Assembly (NCBI GenBank): GCA_021018995.1
Contig: CM037586.1
Location: 10,023,328-10,087,327 of the forward strand
DNA: 64,000 nt
Origin: Chloranthus sessilifolius
Taxonomy: Eukaryota; Streptophyta; Magnoliopsida; Chloranthales; Chloranthaceae
Reading direction: 5' to 3'
The notes beneath the pieces were generated by a model, which saw only the letters and a program-made list of their open reading frames with translations, had not been told where the DNA came from and did not search any database. Positions 32,546-41,212 of the stretch are shown here, piece by piece (position 1 is the stretch's first letter; each line of letters opens with the position of its first letter). The translations under genes and the position numbers were made by a program.

Positions 32546-32983
32546 GTAATGACATTGATTTAACACTCTTAGCTCGGATAATCACAAACCTAGGTTTTTC
32601 TCTACGTTCGGTTTCACACCGTAGCACTTCAGAATAGCAACCCTAGCTACAGATCATTAGGAAGGAAGAAGAAGCTAAGAGATATGTTCTAATTCTCTTC
32701 CCCCTTCCCTTATAGCAATTTAAGAAATATCTTTGATATTTCCATCCTCTTCTAAGTCTATTATCCGGTGTAGAGCACATACCCAAAGTCTCCGGCGCAC
32801 GACTTTTCATCCAAGGTCTTACAAGATTCAAACTGATATCAGAATTGATACATGACCTTGCCTAACTGTAGATTAATATTATTGCCAATAATATTATTAT
32901 AAAATTTTAATTTATCTCGATTTTTGTGTCAGACAAGCATATCAAAGCAGTCGAGTTCTGTTCATAATTTTAGGGTCATTACA

Positions 32984-33366
32984 ACAAATGAACAGCTAAA
33001 TCTTGTATAAGATATTGTTATGCAAGGAATTATCAAGGAGAAGGGGTGACCGCTAAAGCAGGTAGTAGGATGTTAGTAAAGAGGATGAGAACCTGCTAAA
33101 GCAGGTGAACTGCTCTGACAGGGGCTAGCAGAGAGCTATGCCATACGCAACTTAACTCTTTGTGTAATTGAACTCATTATCTAGAAGAAAGGAATATTTC
33201 TTTGGGTAGCAAATTTCCAATATTTGCACTTGAAGAGTTCGTATTTGCAACCAGAAAATTGTTGACTGCCTTAAATCAGACAATGGAGATTGTTCTGCGG
33301 CCCAATATTCCACATAGCTGATCTTTAGATTCCGTTCTTCTAGTTCTGCGGCCCAATCTTCCACAT
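32984..33366. other. Unassigned sequence before the membrane-protein pseudogene
   Basis: A local direct repeat, GTTCTGCGGCCCAATxTTCC with ACAT following, occurs at about 33291 and 33344. Otherwise nothing assignable. Confidence 0.5.
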
Positions 33367-33540
33367 CGCTCTTTTATGCATTGCCATGGGTTTTTTAATG
33401 CCATCGCTTGCAACCTTGAGAACATCTGAAAGCATAGCCGATTTGGCCTCCTTGAGTGTGTTGGTCATAACTGTTATTGCGAATCTGAGTATACAAATAT
33501 CTATAGGGGTGTTTTTTTCTTTCATTGTGGAACATGTGAT

Positions 33541-34252
33541 CATGGGTCAAAATCTCAGATCTTCGAGACGTATCGTTCAACCTCTAGGACGATACGTATC
33601 GGCGTATCGGCCAATAAAGTCAATGTATCAACGATACATTGAATGTATCGTCTTGGTACAATTTATTATTATTATTATTATTATTTTTTAAATTCTAAAA
33701 AATACACCAAAATTCTGAGAAAATATATTTAATGATTTTCTATTTTTTTTTCAAAATTTTTAACTACAAAACCCACAAATTTGGGTCTAAAAAATATAGA
33801 TCTACCATATTTATGGGTAGATCTATATTTTTTCACAAAAAAATATAAGCAAATAAATAAATAAAATACAAAATTATAAGAAAAATACCTTTTGCATGGT
33901 CTTCGGCGAGTCGGCGACGTTCCCGTATGATTTTAGGTGGTGGAGATCGTAGATCCGGTGTTTAGAGGAAAGAGGAGAGGGGAATAGAAGAGAAAATAAG
34001 AGAAAAAATAAAGAAAAAAGGGAAATTTGAGCAAGGGTTTTCCTTCGTCACTTGAAGCTGGAAGCCTCATTGGACTATAATTTAAAATTATAGAACGATG
34101 ATTTGATACAGACGATAAATTGGACTATACGAACGATACAGACGATACATTGATTGATAATTTGACTGTTTTTAAGGGGCCTCGAGAAATACCCAATTTA
34201 CCGTATCGTCCAAGTCCAAAACCAATACGTATCGGACGATATTTTGTCCATG
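33541..34252. mobile_element. hAT-type MITE, family A, long 712-bp copy
   Basis: The left end CATGGGTCAAAATCTCAG pairs with a right end whose reverse complement is CATGGACAAAATATCG. A perfect 8-bp duplication CATGTGAT (33533-33540, 34253-34260) flanks it, and the intact paralogue at 41747-41765 has a single GAACATGTGATACTC at the same place, so the pre-insertion site is known. Its ends carry the CGATACGTATCGG words of the 214-bp copies. The extra middle is AT-rich, followed by a GC-richer stretch at 33895-33985, with no coding capacity. This may be closer to the parent element of the short copies. Confidence 0.9.
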
Positions 34253-34478
34253 CATGTGATACTCTTGATTTGCATGTTGGTATTATTGGCTCTGTTATGC
34301 TCTTCTACTTTATTTGTTAATTATTTTGGTGATGCATATAGTCGTGAATATAGAGAAGCGGCAAAAGGAACACCATCTACATATGGTTGAAATGGCATGA
34401 GAGAACAATTTGGGCGCCTTTACAAATTTAGTTGTCTTTTGACCACAATTGTTATGTTGTGAAGCCTCTCATTTTAGG

Positions 34479-34686
34479 AGGAAATCATTTCAACCTTTTA
34501 AGTGGCTGAAATTGAGTTTCCCGCTAACAAAATAATAATTTTTTGTCATTTCAAATCTAAAGTTACTTGTAAAAAAACTAAAAGCAAAAAAAAATTATCT
34601 TTTGACTTTAAAATGTAACTTTTATTTCTATGACCATCATACCGGCATGATCACTATGGCCATCACATTATCTAAATCATATTTTT
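34479..34686. other. Short unassigned interval before the foldback element
   Basis: GGAGGAAATCATTTC at 34479 recurs at about 37576 on the far side of the foldback and array, which may mark the limits of the DNA inserted into the pseudogene. Confidence 0.4.
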
Positions 34687-35408
34687 TTGAGAAATTTACC
34701 GGATCAACCCTATCAGATACACCTTTTTCGTCAGAGACCCTATATTTTCACCTTTAACCAAATCGACCAGCTCCAAGCCGAGCCGGTTCAGCTAGCACAA
34801 GAAGTCATAAATACCCCTTCTTACACTCTTTTTCGTTCTACATAGTTTAAAATTTTAAATATTTGCACTTTTTTATATTTACGCGATGTGAAACGGGATC
34901 TATGTCGTCTGATTTGAAGGCCACAATATAAAATCGATGGTGCCAAAGATAGACACGAAAAAGAAGGTGAGATCGCCTCTTAAAAAAAAATAAAAATAAA
35001 ATTTAAACAGTCGATGCCGACTCTTAAAATAGTAGGTACCGACTGCTTAAAGAGGCGACATCGACTGTTTAAATAGTTACCACCGATTGTTTAGAAAGTC
35101 GCCATCGACTGTTTACGCATTCGATGGCGATTGTGTAGTATAAATTTATTTAATATTTATTTATTTATTATTATTATTTTTTATAGTCTCTATCGACGGT
35201 TTACAAAGGCGATGACGACTAACAGTCGCCATCGACTGTATAATTTTATTTTTTTGACAGTCGATGGCGACTATTTAGACAGTCGGTACCGACTATCTAA
35301 ACAGTCGATGGTGACTGTGTAAACAGTTGATATTGCCTTTTTAAGCAATTGATATCGACCGTTTTAAGAGTCTCCATCGGTTGATTAAAGAGTCGATATC
35401 GACTGTTT

Positions 35409-35443
<35 letters not shown>

Positions 35444-35762
35444 TTATTTATTTATTTTTATTTTTTTAAGAGGCGATATCGCCTTTTTTTTCATGTCCAT
35501 CTTTGGCACCATCAAGTTTATATTGTGGCCTTCAAATTAGGCGGCATAGATCCAGTTTCACATCGCGTAAATATAGAAAAGTGCAAATATTTAAAATTTA
35601 AAACTATGTAGAACAAAAAAAGTGTAAGAAGGGGCATTTATGACTTTTTGTGCTAGCTGAAAATGGCTTGGCTAAAAGCTGGTCGGTTTGGATAAAGGTG
35701 AAAATATAGGGTCTCTGACGGAAAAGGTGTATCTGACAAGAGCGGTCCGATAAATTTTCCAA
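34687..35762. mobile_element. Foldback-type element with ~310-bp arms and a palindromic tandem core
   Basis: The left arm (34687 to about 35003) and right arm (about 35441-35762) are reverse complements of each other over their whole length with modest divergence. Paired text includes TCAGATACACCTTTT, CTATATTTTCACCTTT, TAAATATTTGCACTTTT, TTTACGCGATGTGAAAC and GATCGCCTCTTAAAAAAA. The loop (35004-35440) is an array of about 16 units of ~22 bp. Outer ends read TTTGAGAAATTTA and, inverted, TTGGAAAATTTAT; the T-rich flanks prevent a confident target duplication. No protein is encoded, so it would depend on a transposase in trans. Confidence 0.8.
35004..35440. repeat. Array of ~22-bp near-palindromic units (CAGTCGATGGCGACTGTTTA type)
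   Basis: Successive units include CAGTCGATGCCGACTCTTA, GTAGGTACCGACTGCTTA, GGCGACATCGACTGTTTA, AGTCGCCATCGACTGTTTA, CAGTCGATGGCGACTATTTA, CAGTCGGTACCGACTATCTA and GAGTCGATATCGACTGTTTC. Most are inverted repeats around a GATATC, GGTACC or GATGGC centre, separated by TTTA/TAAA. The AT-rich gap at 35140-35180 interrupts the array, and a TA microsatellite (35409-35438) closes it. Confidence 0.85.
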
Positions 35763-37350
35763 TTTTTTTAGTTAATATTTGACTTTGGTCAAAGTTTGAA
35801 TTTTAATCAAACTTTAATAAGATTTATAAGCTCTTTAAAGTTTTGACTTTTAATTAAACATTGACTACTGATACATGATAATAAGTTGTAAGTTAGTAAT
35901 ATGTAACCAAATTTTTAGAGGTCAAAGGTTGACTTCAAGGTCATACTTTGACTTTTAATTAAAATTTTATTTTTTATTAAATTTTATCTCCTATGATTTG
36001 ATGGCGAAAAAAGGATACTATTGTGTTAATGTATCATTTGATACTAGATTTTCAATTGCATTAGTCAATAGTTTGACCTTCAGTCAAACTATGACTTTTG
36101 GTCAAACTTTGACTTTTACATAATTTATTTTTAGTCAAACTCGAAACCTGCTTATAGATAGAGTCTACTACTACATAAATTAATACTGTATCAGTGTAAT
36201 TTTTTTCTTAGTCAAAGTTTGACTTTTTGTCAAAGTTTGATTTTCTATAAAATGTTATAAATTTTAATTAGTGGAATATTATACTTAAAAATAACTATCT
36301 TTATTTTAATTTATAATTTGAAAATATATTTTCTCATTTTTATTGGTCAAAGTTTGACTTTTATTTAAATTGACTTTAGTCAAAATTTGAGAAGTGCATC
36401 TTGACAATAGATAGTGATTAATAATGTTATTATTTATATTTTGGTAATGAAAATTTTTATCAATCAAAGATTGATATTTGGTCAAACTTTGACTTTATAA
36501 AACAATTTGAAAATTTTAAACTTTTGTAGCACTAATGAGATTATCATTTTTTTAATTTATTACTTTGTAGTACATTATCAAATTTTATTTTATTTTTTTT
36601 GATATTTGGTCAAAGTTTGACTTTTTAAAAAGTTGATATTTGGTCAAATTTTTTACTAGTGTAACCTAGCGATGGATACGAATACTGTTATGTTAATTTA
36701 TAGCTTTGCAGTACATTATTGTCGAATTTTCTATCTAAAGTCAACAAATTTAGTCAAAGTTTGGCTTTTTTAAAAAAGTAAATTTTCTTTATAGTTTAAA
36801 AATTAGATTTTCTTTCAACATGTGACCTTATAATACATACTTTATGTAACTTTGTACTTGAGTCTTAAAAATTTTTATTAATCAAAGTTTTACGTTTGGT
36901 CAAAGTTTCACTTTTATTAAAAGTTGATATTTAATTAAATTTTGACTAGTGTAACCTAACAATGTATATGAATACTGTTATGTTAATTTGCAGTTGGACT
37001 TTTATAACTTGCTGTTATATTGCAAAATTTTCTCTTGATCAAAGTTTGACTTTTATAAAAATTTAATTTAATTTCTATGTGTAAACTTATAGTAGATACT
37101 ATCATTTACAACTTTGTTATTTAGCTTTACGTATTTTTATTGATCAAAATTTAAAGTTTGGTCAAAGTTTGACTTTTTATTTGAGTTTGACTTTTCAAAC
37201 TCTGACTTATGTAACTTGGTAATAAAGAGTGATTACTATGATGTTAATTTGTAACGTAATAGAATATCATTAAAAAAATTATTGGTTAATATTTGACTTT
37301 AATTATGATTTTAATAATATATAAAAAAGGTCAATCTATGACTAGTGCAA
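35763..37350. repeat. Degenerate satellite-like array with a TCAAAGTTTGA core
   Basis: The palindrome-centred phrase GTCAAAGTTTGACTTTT and close variants occur well over a dozen times, in both senses (for example near 35787, 36215, 36342, 36610, 36757, 37040, 37157). Between them a second phrase, a variant of GTAACCTAxxAATGxATAxGA with ATACTGTTATGTTAATTT, recurs about every 120-150 bp (clearest near 36660, 36950 and 37205). I read this as an old tandem array with a period of roughly 135 bp. No coding capacity. Confidence 0.72.
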
Positions 37351-37654
37351 CACGAAGTGAAGTTAGGTATTTTCCTAAATTTTTTTTTCTTCTTTTTTTC
37401 TCACTAAGTATTTGTTCAAACTAACTTCTATTTTCATAAAAGTAGAAAATATATGATCCAAACTTAGAAACTCATTTTTAAAGATACTAATCAAACAAGA
37501 GAAATCAATTTTCAATGAAAGTCAATTCTCAAACATACTAATCAAACAATGGAAAATTCATTTATGGAGGAAATCATTTCCCAAGAAATCAGTTAGGAAA
37601 TTGATTTCATTTCCTCTTTGGAGTTTCATTGCTATCAAACAGGGCCTTAGTAAT
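37351..37654. other. Possible end of a further transposon within the pseudogene interval
   Basis: The sequence CTATCAAACAGGGCC (37632-37646) is, reverse-complemented, GGCCCTGTTTGATAG, a terminus common among plant MITEs. ATACTAATCAAACAA recurs at 37487 and 37530. No matching opposite end was located. Confidence 0.35.
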
Positions 37655-37745
37655 TTTTTAAAGACAGTCCTAAGAGGAAATATTGCAACTCATCAATTTT
37701 GTTGAAAAGAAAATGAAAGGTGAAAGCGTGGCATATAAAGATAAA

Positions 37746-39392
37746 GAGTTTCAGATATTGATTGGGCGTTGCTTAGAGTTGTTTGAATCTTGTTTTAAAC
37801 CCACAAATAAGGAAATACTCAAGAATCTAGGTAATTCTATCAAGTGGGAATCAAGAGGCTGACCTACTGTCATGCCCCTCAGCCCTTGGCCTCGCACGCC
37901 GGATGGCTCTTGCTCCCCACATGCGTTCCGATTTATGAGCCGCGGGTCGATATGACACACCTCGATTATCAGTTTTTAATGTCAACATTTTCTTCCAGAT
38001 TGGAGATAATATAAAGTATTTATTACGAAAAATCTTATTTTCTTAACTTGATAAGTTTTAAAATTCGTTTATTGATTTATTCAAAAAACGCGAGTTCCTT
38101 CGAAATTTCTACTTGTTGCAAAAAGAAAAGTTAAAACAAAAGTATGCACTATTTTGATCAAAATAATTTTAAAGTTCGATATTTACAATGAGACCAATGA
38201 TTTTATAAAATAATAAATTAAACTAGTCTTAAACAAAAGTAAAACAACTGTACAAAGTCAAAATCTAGTGTAAGTGTCACGTGGCCTGTCCATGTATATG
38301 CTGGTAACTCCGTAGATTAATTGAGTTAAACACTTTCAACTCGTTGGGTCCTTCTAATTCTTTACACGACCGCTCTGGCTAGCTCCGACTGAGCGACGCC
38401 TATCCTGTTTCTGAATTTTTTTGTTATGAAATTTGATCGCTCTGTCAAGTTGCATCGGTTGTCTATCTTGATCAATAATACAATATTCTTATACGTTAGT
38501 TCTAAATCTATCAATCTATCCAACAATGACTCATTAGGCACTAATGAGACAATGATGATAATGTTTAAGGAACCATTCGATACAAAGTGATCATTCAATT
38601 TCTTATTTTCAAGATATGATCAATCATAAATTCCAATTATCAACATCAATAAAGCAATGTCAAGTTCGATTTTCAATTATCTATTCTATTAGTACAAATT
38701 TTACAAATATCAAAAGTAACATATCAAATTCAGCTACCAATCTACCATTCAAACAATGTTATAAAAAAATATAAGGTTGCTTCATTATAATTTAATTATT
38801 ATTTATTTATTTAGTTAATTATTCAGATATGTTATCACATATTCACAATCTTAGTTGATCAATTTAGTTTAGTTAGTTTGGTGATTTCTTAATACCTTTT
38901 ATTTAATTCGTACGATACTAGACATTAACTATGGTTCGATATCAATATCAATTGCCAATGTCGCGCAAACAAAGGCTGACACTCTTCGCCATTTAGTCAA
39001 TCAAGATAAAGATCAATGACTTTATTGGTCTGACGAGATCTAATTCTCAATTGACATTTCAAACTCTTTTGAATATGAGTCGCTCATAATGCCCGTTCAC
39101 AAGAAGAGTAGTAAGCTTTGTGAGGTACAATAATCAATGCAATATCATCTTTTCACTTTCAATTTTATTATTCAATATTCAATGTTCGGTATTCAATGTT
39201 CAATATTCAATTCAATATTCGATATTCAATGTTCAATATTCAATACTAAATACTTGATACTCGATGATCGATATTAAATGTTCAATATTCAATATTTGAT
39301 ATTCGATTCAATAATCAGTATTTAATGTTCAATATTCAATATTCAATATTCAAAATATATCAAATATTTAATAATTCAACCAGCCTTTGGAT
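37746..39392. mobile_element. LTR-like repetitive DNA with AATATTCAATGTTC simple repeats
   Basis: From TGTCATGCCCCTCAGCCC (37870) the sequence has the look of plant LTR DNA, with phrases such as GTCACGTGGCCTGTCCATG and CACGACCGCTCTGG. The stretch 39165-39370 is a chain of AATATTCAATGTTC and AATATTCGATATTC words. No partner LTR, primer site or target duplication was found. The retroelement origin is an inference from texture. Confidence 0.35.
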
Positions 39393-39545
39393 CACTACAA
39401 AAAATAAGACTATTAGCGGCAGTTTTTTTAACAAAAAATTGCTGCTAGTAGCCCTGTTGCTACAAAAATCTGCCGCTGTTAGTCTTGTCGCTACCAAAAA
39501 TTGCCTTAATAGCAAATGCCGCTAAAACCCCTTATTTTTGTGGTG
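39393..39545. mobile_element. CACTA-type MITE, copy 1
   Basis: The left end CACTACAAAAAATAAGACTA and the reverse complement of the right end CACCACAAAAATAAGGGG both start CAC and continue inward to TTAGCGGCA. A 3-bp duplication GAT flanks it (39390-39392, 39546-39548), the expected length for CACTA elements. The 153-bp body repeats TTGCxGCTA words and encodes nothing. Confidence 0.85.
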
Positions 39546-40082
39546 GATTCAATCTCAATCTATATAAAAAACCAGTAATCCATTCAATCTTCGGATTCAA
39601 TCTCCATCTATATAAAAAACAATGAATCATTCGGAATCTCCATCTATATAAAAAAACAATGAATCATTCGGTGTTTGGGTTCAATTCTAGTCTCCTCTAG
39701 TTCAACAATTCAATCAAGTTCGTGGTCTAATTTAAATCATAGGCCTACAGTGTAGTAAAAAGGTTGGCTATAATAAATAAATAAAAATTGCTGCCATTTG
39801 CTGTAAGGTAGGTACTCAGGTTATAAGAATTTAAAGTCCATCACAAAACAAAGAAAAAAGGAAAAAAAATAGCCGTTTCCTTTGACTAGCTGTAGTGAAA
39901 AGGGACAATGGTCAAGTTTAACCGGGTTGAACCCGATTTCGAGTTTAACCCCAACTGCTGCTCATCGAAAAAGGAGGATGCTTGATTGCACATCATCTTA
40001 TAAATAGTAAACATTGTGAAAGTCAAGACTCTTATTTTTAATGGCAGCAGATGGGGTTGAACTCAAAATTTGATTCAACCTG
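39546..40082. other. Unassigned interval between CACTA MITEs
   Basis: A phrase beginning ATTCAATCTC and continuing CATCTATATAAAAAA recurs in variant form near 39547, 39597 and 39636, with AACAATGAATCATTCGG twice. No gene recognised. Confidence 0.5.
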
Positions 40083-40213
40083 CACTACAAAAAATAAGAC
40101 TATTAGCGATACCAAAAATTATTGTTATTAACAGAAAAAATTTGTTGTTTGTATAGCGACAGGACTAGTGGCGACAGTTTTTTGTGCCGCTAATAGTCTT
40201 ATTTTTCGTAGTG
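40083..40213. mobile_element. CACTA-type MITE, copy 2
   Basis: Ends CACTACAAAAAATAAGACTA and, reverse-complemented, CACTACGAAAAATAAGACTA are nearly perfect inverted repeats that continue TTAGCG. The 3-bp duplication CTG flanks it (40080-40082, 40214-40216). At 131 bp it is the same family as 39393-39545, but shorter and with a different middle. Confidence 0.88.
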
Positions 40214-40473
40214 CTGATTGGACTTGATCATTGCCCACTAAAAAAACCTGGAGTGAAAATGCTAATTATGCATGGGGAGCCCAGATTTGACAAGCTCTCT
40301 GTTACAATTGCTTCAACTTGTATCTGCTTTGTTTAATTATTTTTTTTCTTTTTAAATAGCTCGCTTCGCATCGGTATCGGCCGATTAGTATCGGTTTGGT
40401 TTAAACGGCACCATTTGCTGTTTAAATGTCGATCAACATCCATTATCCCATATTTTATATAGAAAATTGCAAA

Positions 40474-40634
40474 CGATGGACAAATTTTATGTACACAAAG
40501 TGCATGCGACTGATATGGCGCAACATGATTGACTGCATGCACCAGCTGCATTAATTGAGCCCTACGACACTTGCAACCAATTGTGTTGTGCCACATCAGT
40601 CGCCTGCACTTTGTGTGCATAAAATCTGCCAACC
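40474..40634. repeat. Long hairpin (about 50-bp inverted arms)
   Basis: The left arm (40474-40526: GATGGACAAATTTTATG, ACACAAAGTGCATGCGAC, TGATATGGCGCAACA) and right arm (40584-40634) are reverse complements with a handful of mismatches, around a loop of about 57 bp. The ends resemble a small MITE, but flanking duplications are not clear. Just left of it (40373-40410) is a scrap of CGGTATCGGCCGAT words like those of MITE family A. Confidence 0.75.
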
Positions 40635-40686
40635 ATGTTATAGAGATGGTGTCAGGTTTCCAACCTGTCCATCATGTGATGCCCAC

Positions 40687-40900
40687 CATGGATCAAAATT
40701 TCGGCCGATAATTCAACGTATTGGCCAAATCATATCGGTTTCTGTTGGCACCGAAACGATAATGAAATGTAAAGTTTTGGGGATAATAGTGTCTGAAATG
40801 CAAATTTTCAGGCGATATTTCGGCCAACGTTCAAAATTTCGGCGGAAATTTCAGTTCTGGCCAGTCCCGAAACTGAATGAAATCGACATTTTTATCATTG
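40687..40900. mobile_element. hAT-type MITE, family A, copy 4
   Basis: The left end CATGGATCAAAATTTCG pairs with a right end whose reverse complement CAATGATAAAAATGTCG matches at 13 of 17. A perfect 8-bp duplication ATGCCCAC flanks it (40679-40686, 40901-40908). Its 214-bp length equals that of copy 1. The interior has shifted from CGATACGTATCG toward TTTCGGCC/GAAATTTC words, so it is a diverged member. It lies about 310 bp upstream of the membrane-protein frame and so may sit in its promoter. Confidence 0.75.
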
Positions 40901-41212
40901 ATGCCCACTCATCTTTGCTGGGGTGGACCTTGGGACCAGTGCAAATTTCAAACCAATATTTTAGTTTCTGACCCGCTCATCTTTGCTGTCTACATTCCAC
41001 ATTGCGACCCTCCATTTAGAACACATCTAATATTATCTTGAACGAGTGGCAGATGTAAGGTGTTGACGAAGTCTTCGTCAAAACCACTTATTTTTCACCT
41101 ATAAGTCAACTACTCGTTTAGATGGTTGAGACTTGAGAACCTCAAAGATCCCAATTCACTGAAATCCAAAATAGACTGAACTCTCAATAAATCTTGACAA
41201 ATTTGGGAACTT
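40901..41212 (+). promoter_or_regulatory. Upstream region of the membrane-protein gene
   Basis: CATCTTTGCTG occurs twice (40911 and 40978). GACGAAGTCTTCGTC (41065-41079) is a perfect short palindrome. No convincing TATA box was found. The transcription start is unknown. Confidence 0.3.

Larger units (their letters stand above)
27688..32983 (+). mobile_element. Long LTR-like block, possibly a solo LTR of a Del/Tekay-type chromovirus
   Basis: The block starts TGTAACACCTATCCC and ends with AGGGTCATTACA, complementary-style ends seen in Del/Tekay LTRs, which can be several kilobases long. Much of it has the character of such LTRs, with phrases like GAAAGTTATGGCACCCGGAA and AAAAATTTCATGCCTCGATT. 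No protein-coding domain lies between. The 5-bp flanks do not match (CATAT versus ACAAA), so one boundary may be wrong or the block may be composite. It contains the tandem repeats listed separately. Fossil. Confidence 0.42.
33367..37745 (+). pseudogene. Broken, multiply interrupted copy of the 41-kb membrane-protein gene
   Basis: Three blocks align with the intact gene at 41213-43420. 33367-33540 corresponds to about 41587-41756 (GGGTTTTTTAATGCCATCGC; MGFLMPSLATLRTSESIADL). 34261-34478 corresponds to about 41757-41975 (ACTCTTGATTTGCATGTTGG; GAAGCGGCAAAAGGAACACC). 37655-37745 corresponds to about 42765-42850 (TTTTGTTGAAAAGAAAATGA). The first two blocks are separated only by a MITE with an 8-bp duplication. 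The interval before the third holds a foldback element and a satellite-like array. The N-terminus and most of the C-terminal half are missing and frames are disrupted, for example the TAA after TTTATTTGT at about 34318. It is a decayed tandem paralogue in the same orientation. Confidence 0.82.

Noticed and set aside
32035-32627. Overlapping open frames of 169 and 172 codons on opposite strands
   Set aside because: Both are translations of a hexamer-step minisatellite; composition is pure repeat and no domain or start context supports a gene.
27688-32983. Calling a complete LTR retrotransposon here
   Set aside because: No internal polyprotein domain is present and the flanking 5-mers do not match; only LTR-like DNA is supported.
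35004-35440. CRISPR-like array of ~22-bp units
   Set aside because: Units are contiguous palindromes without spacers, inside a foldback element in plant DNA.
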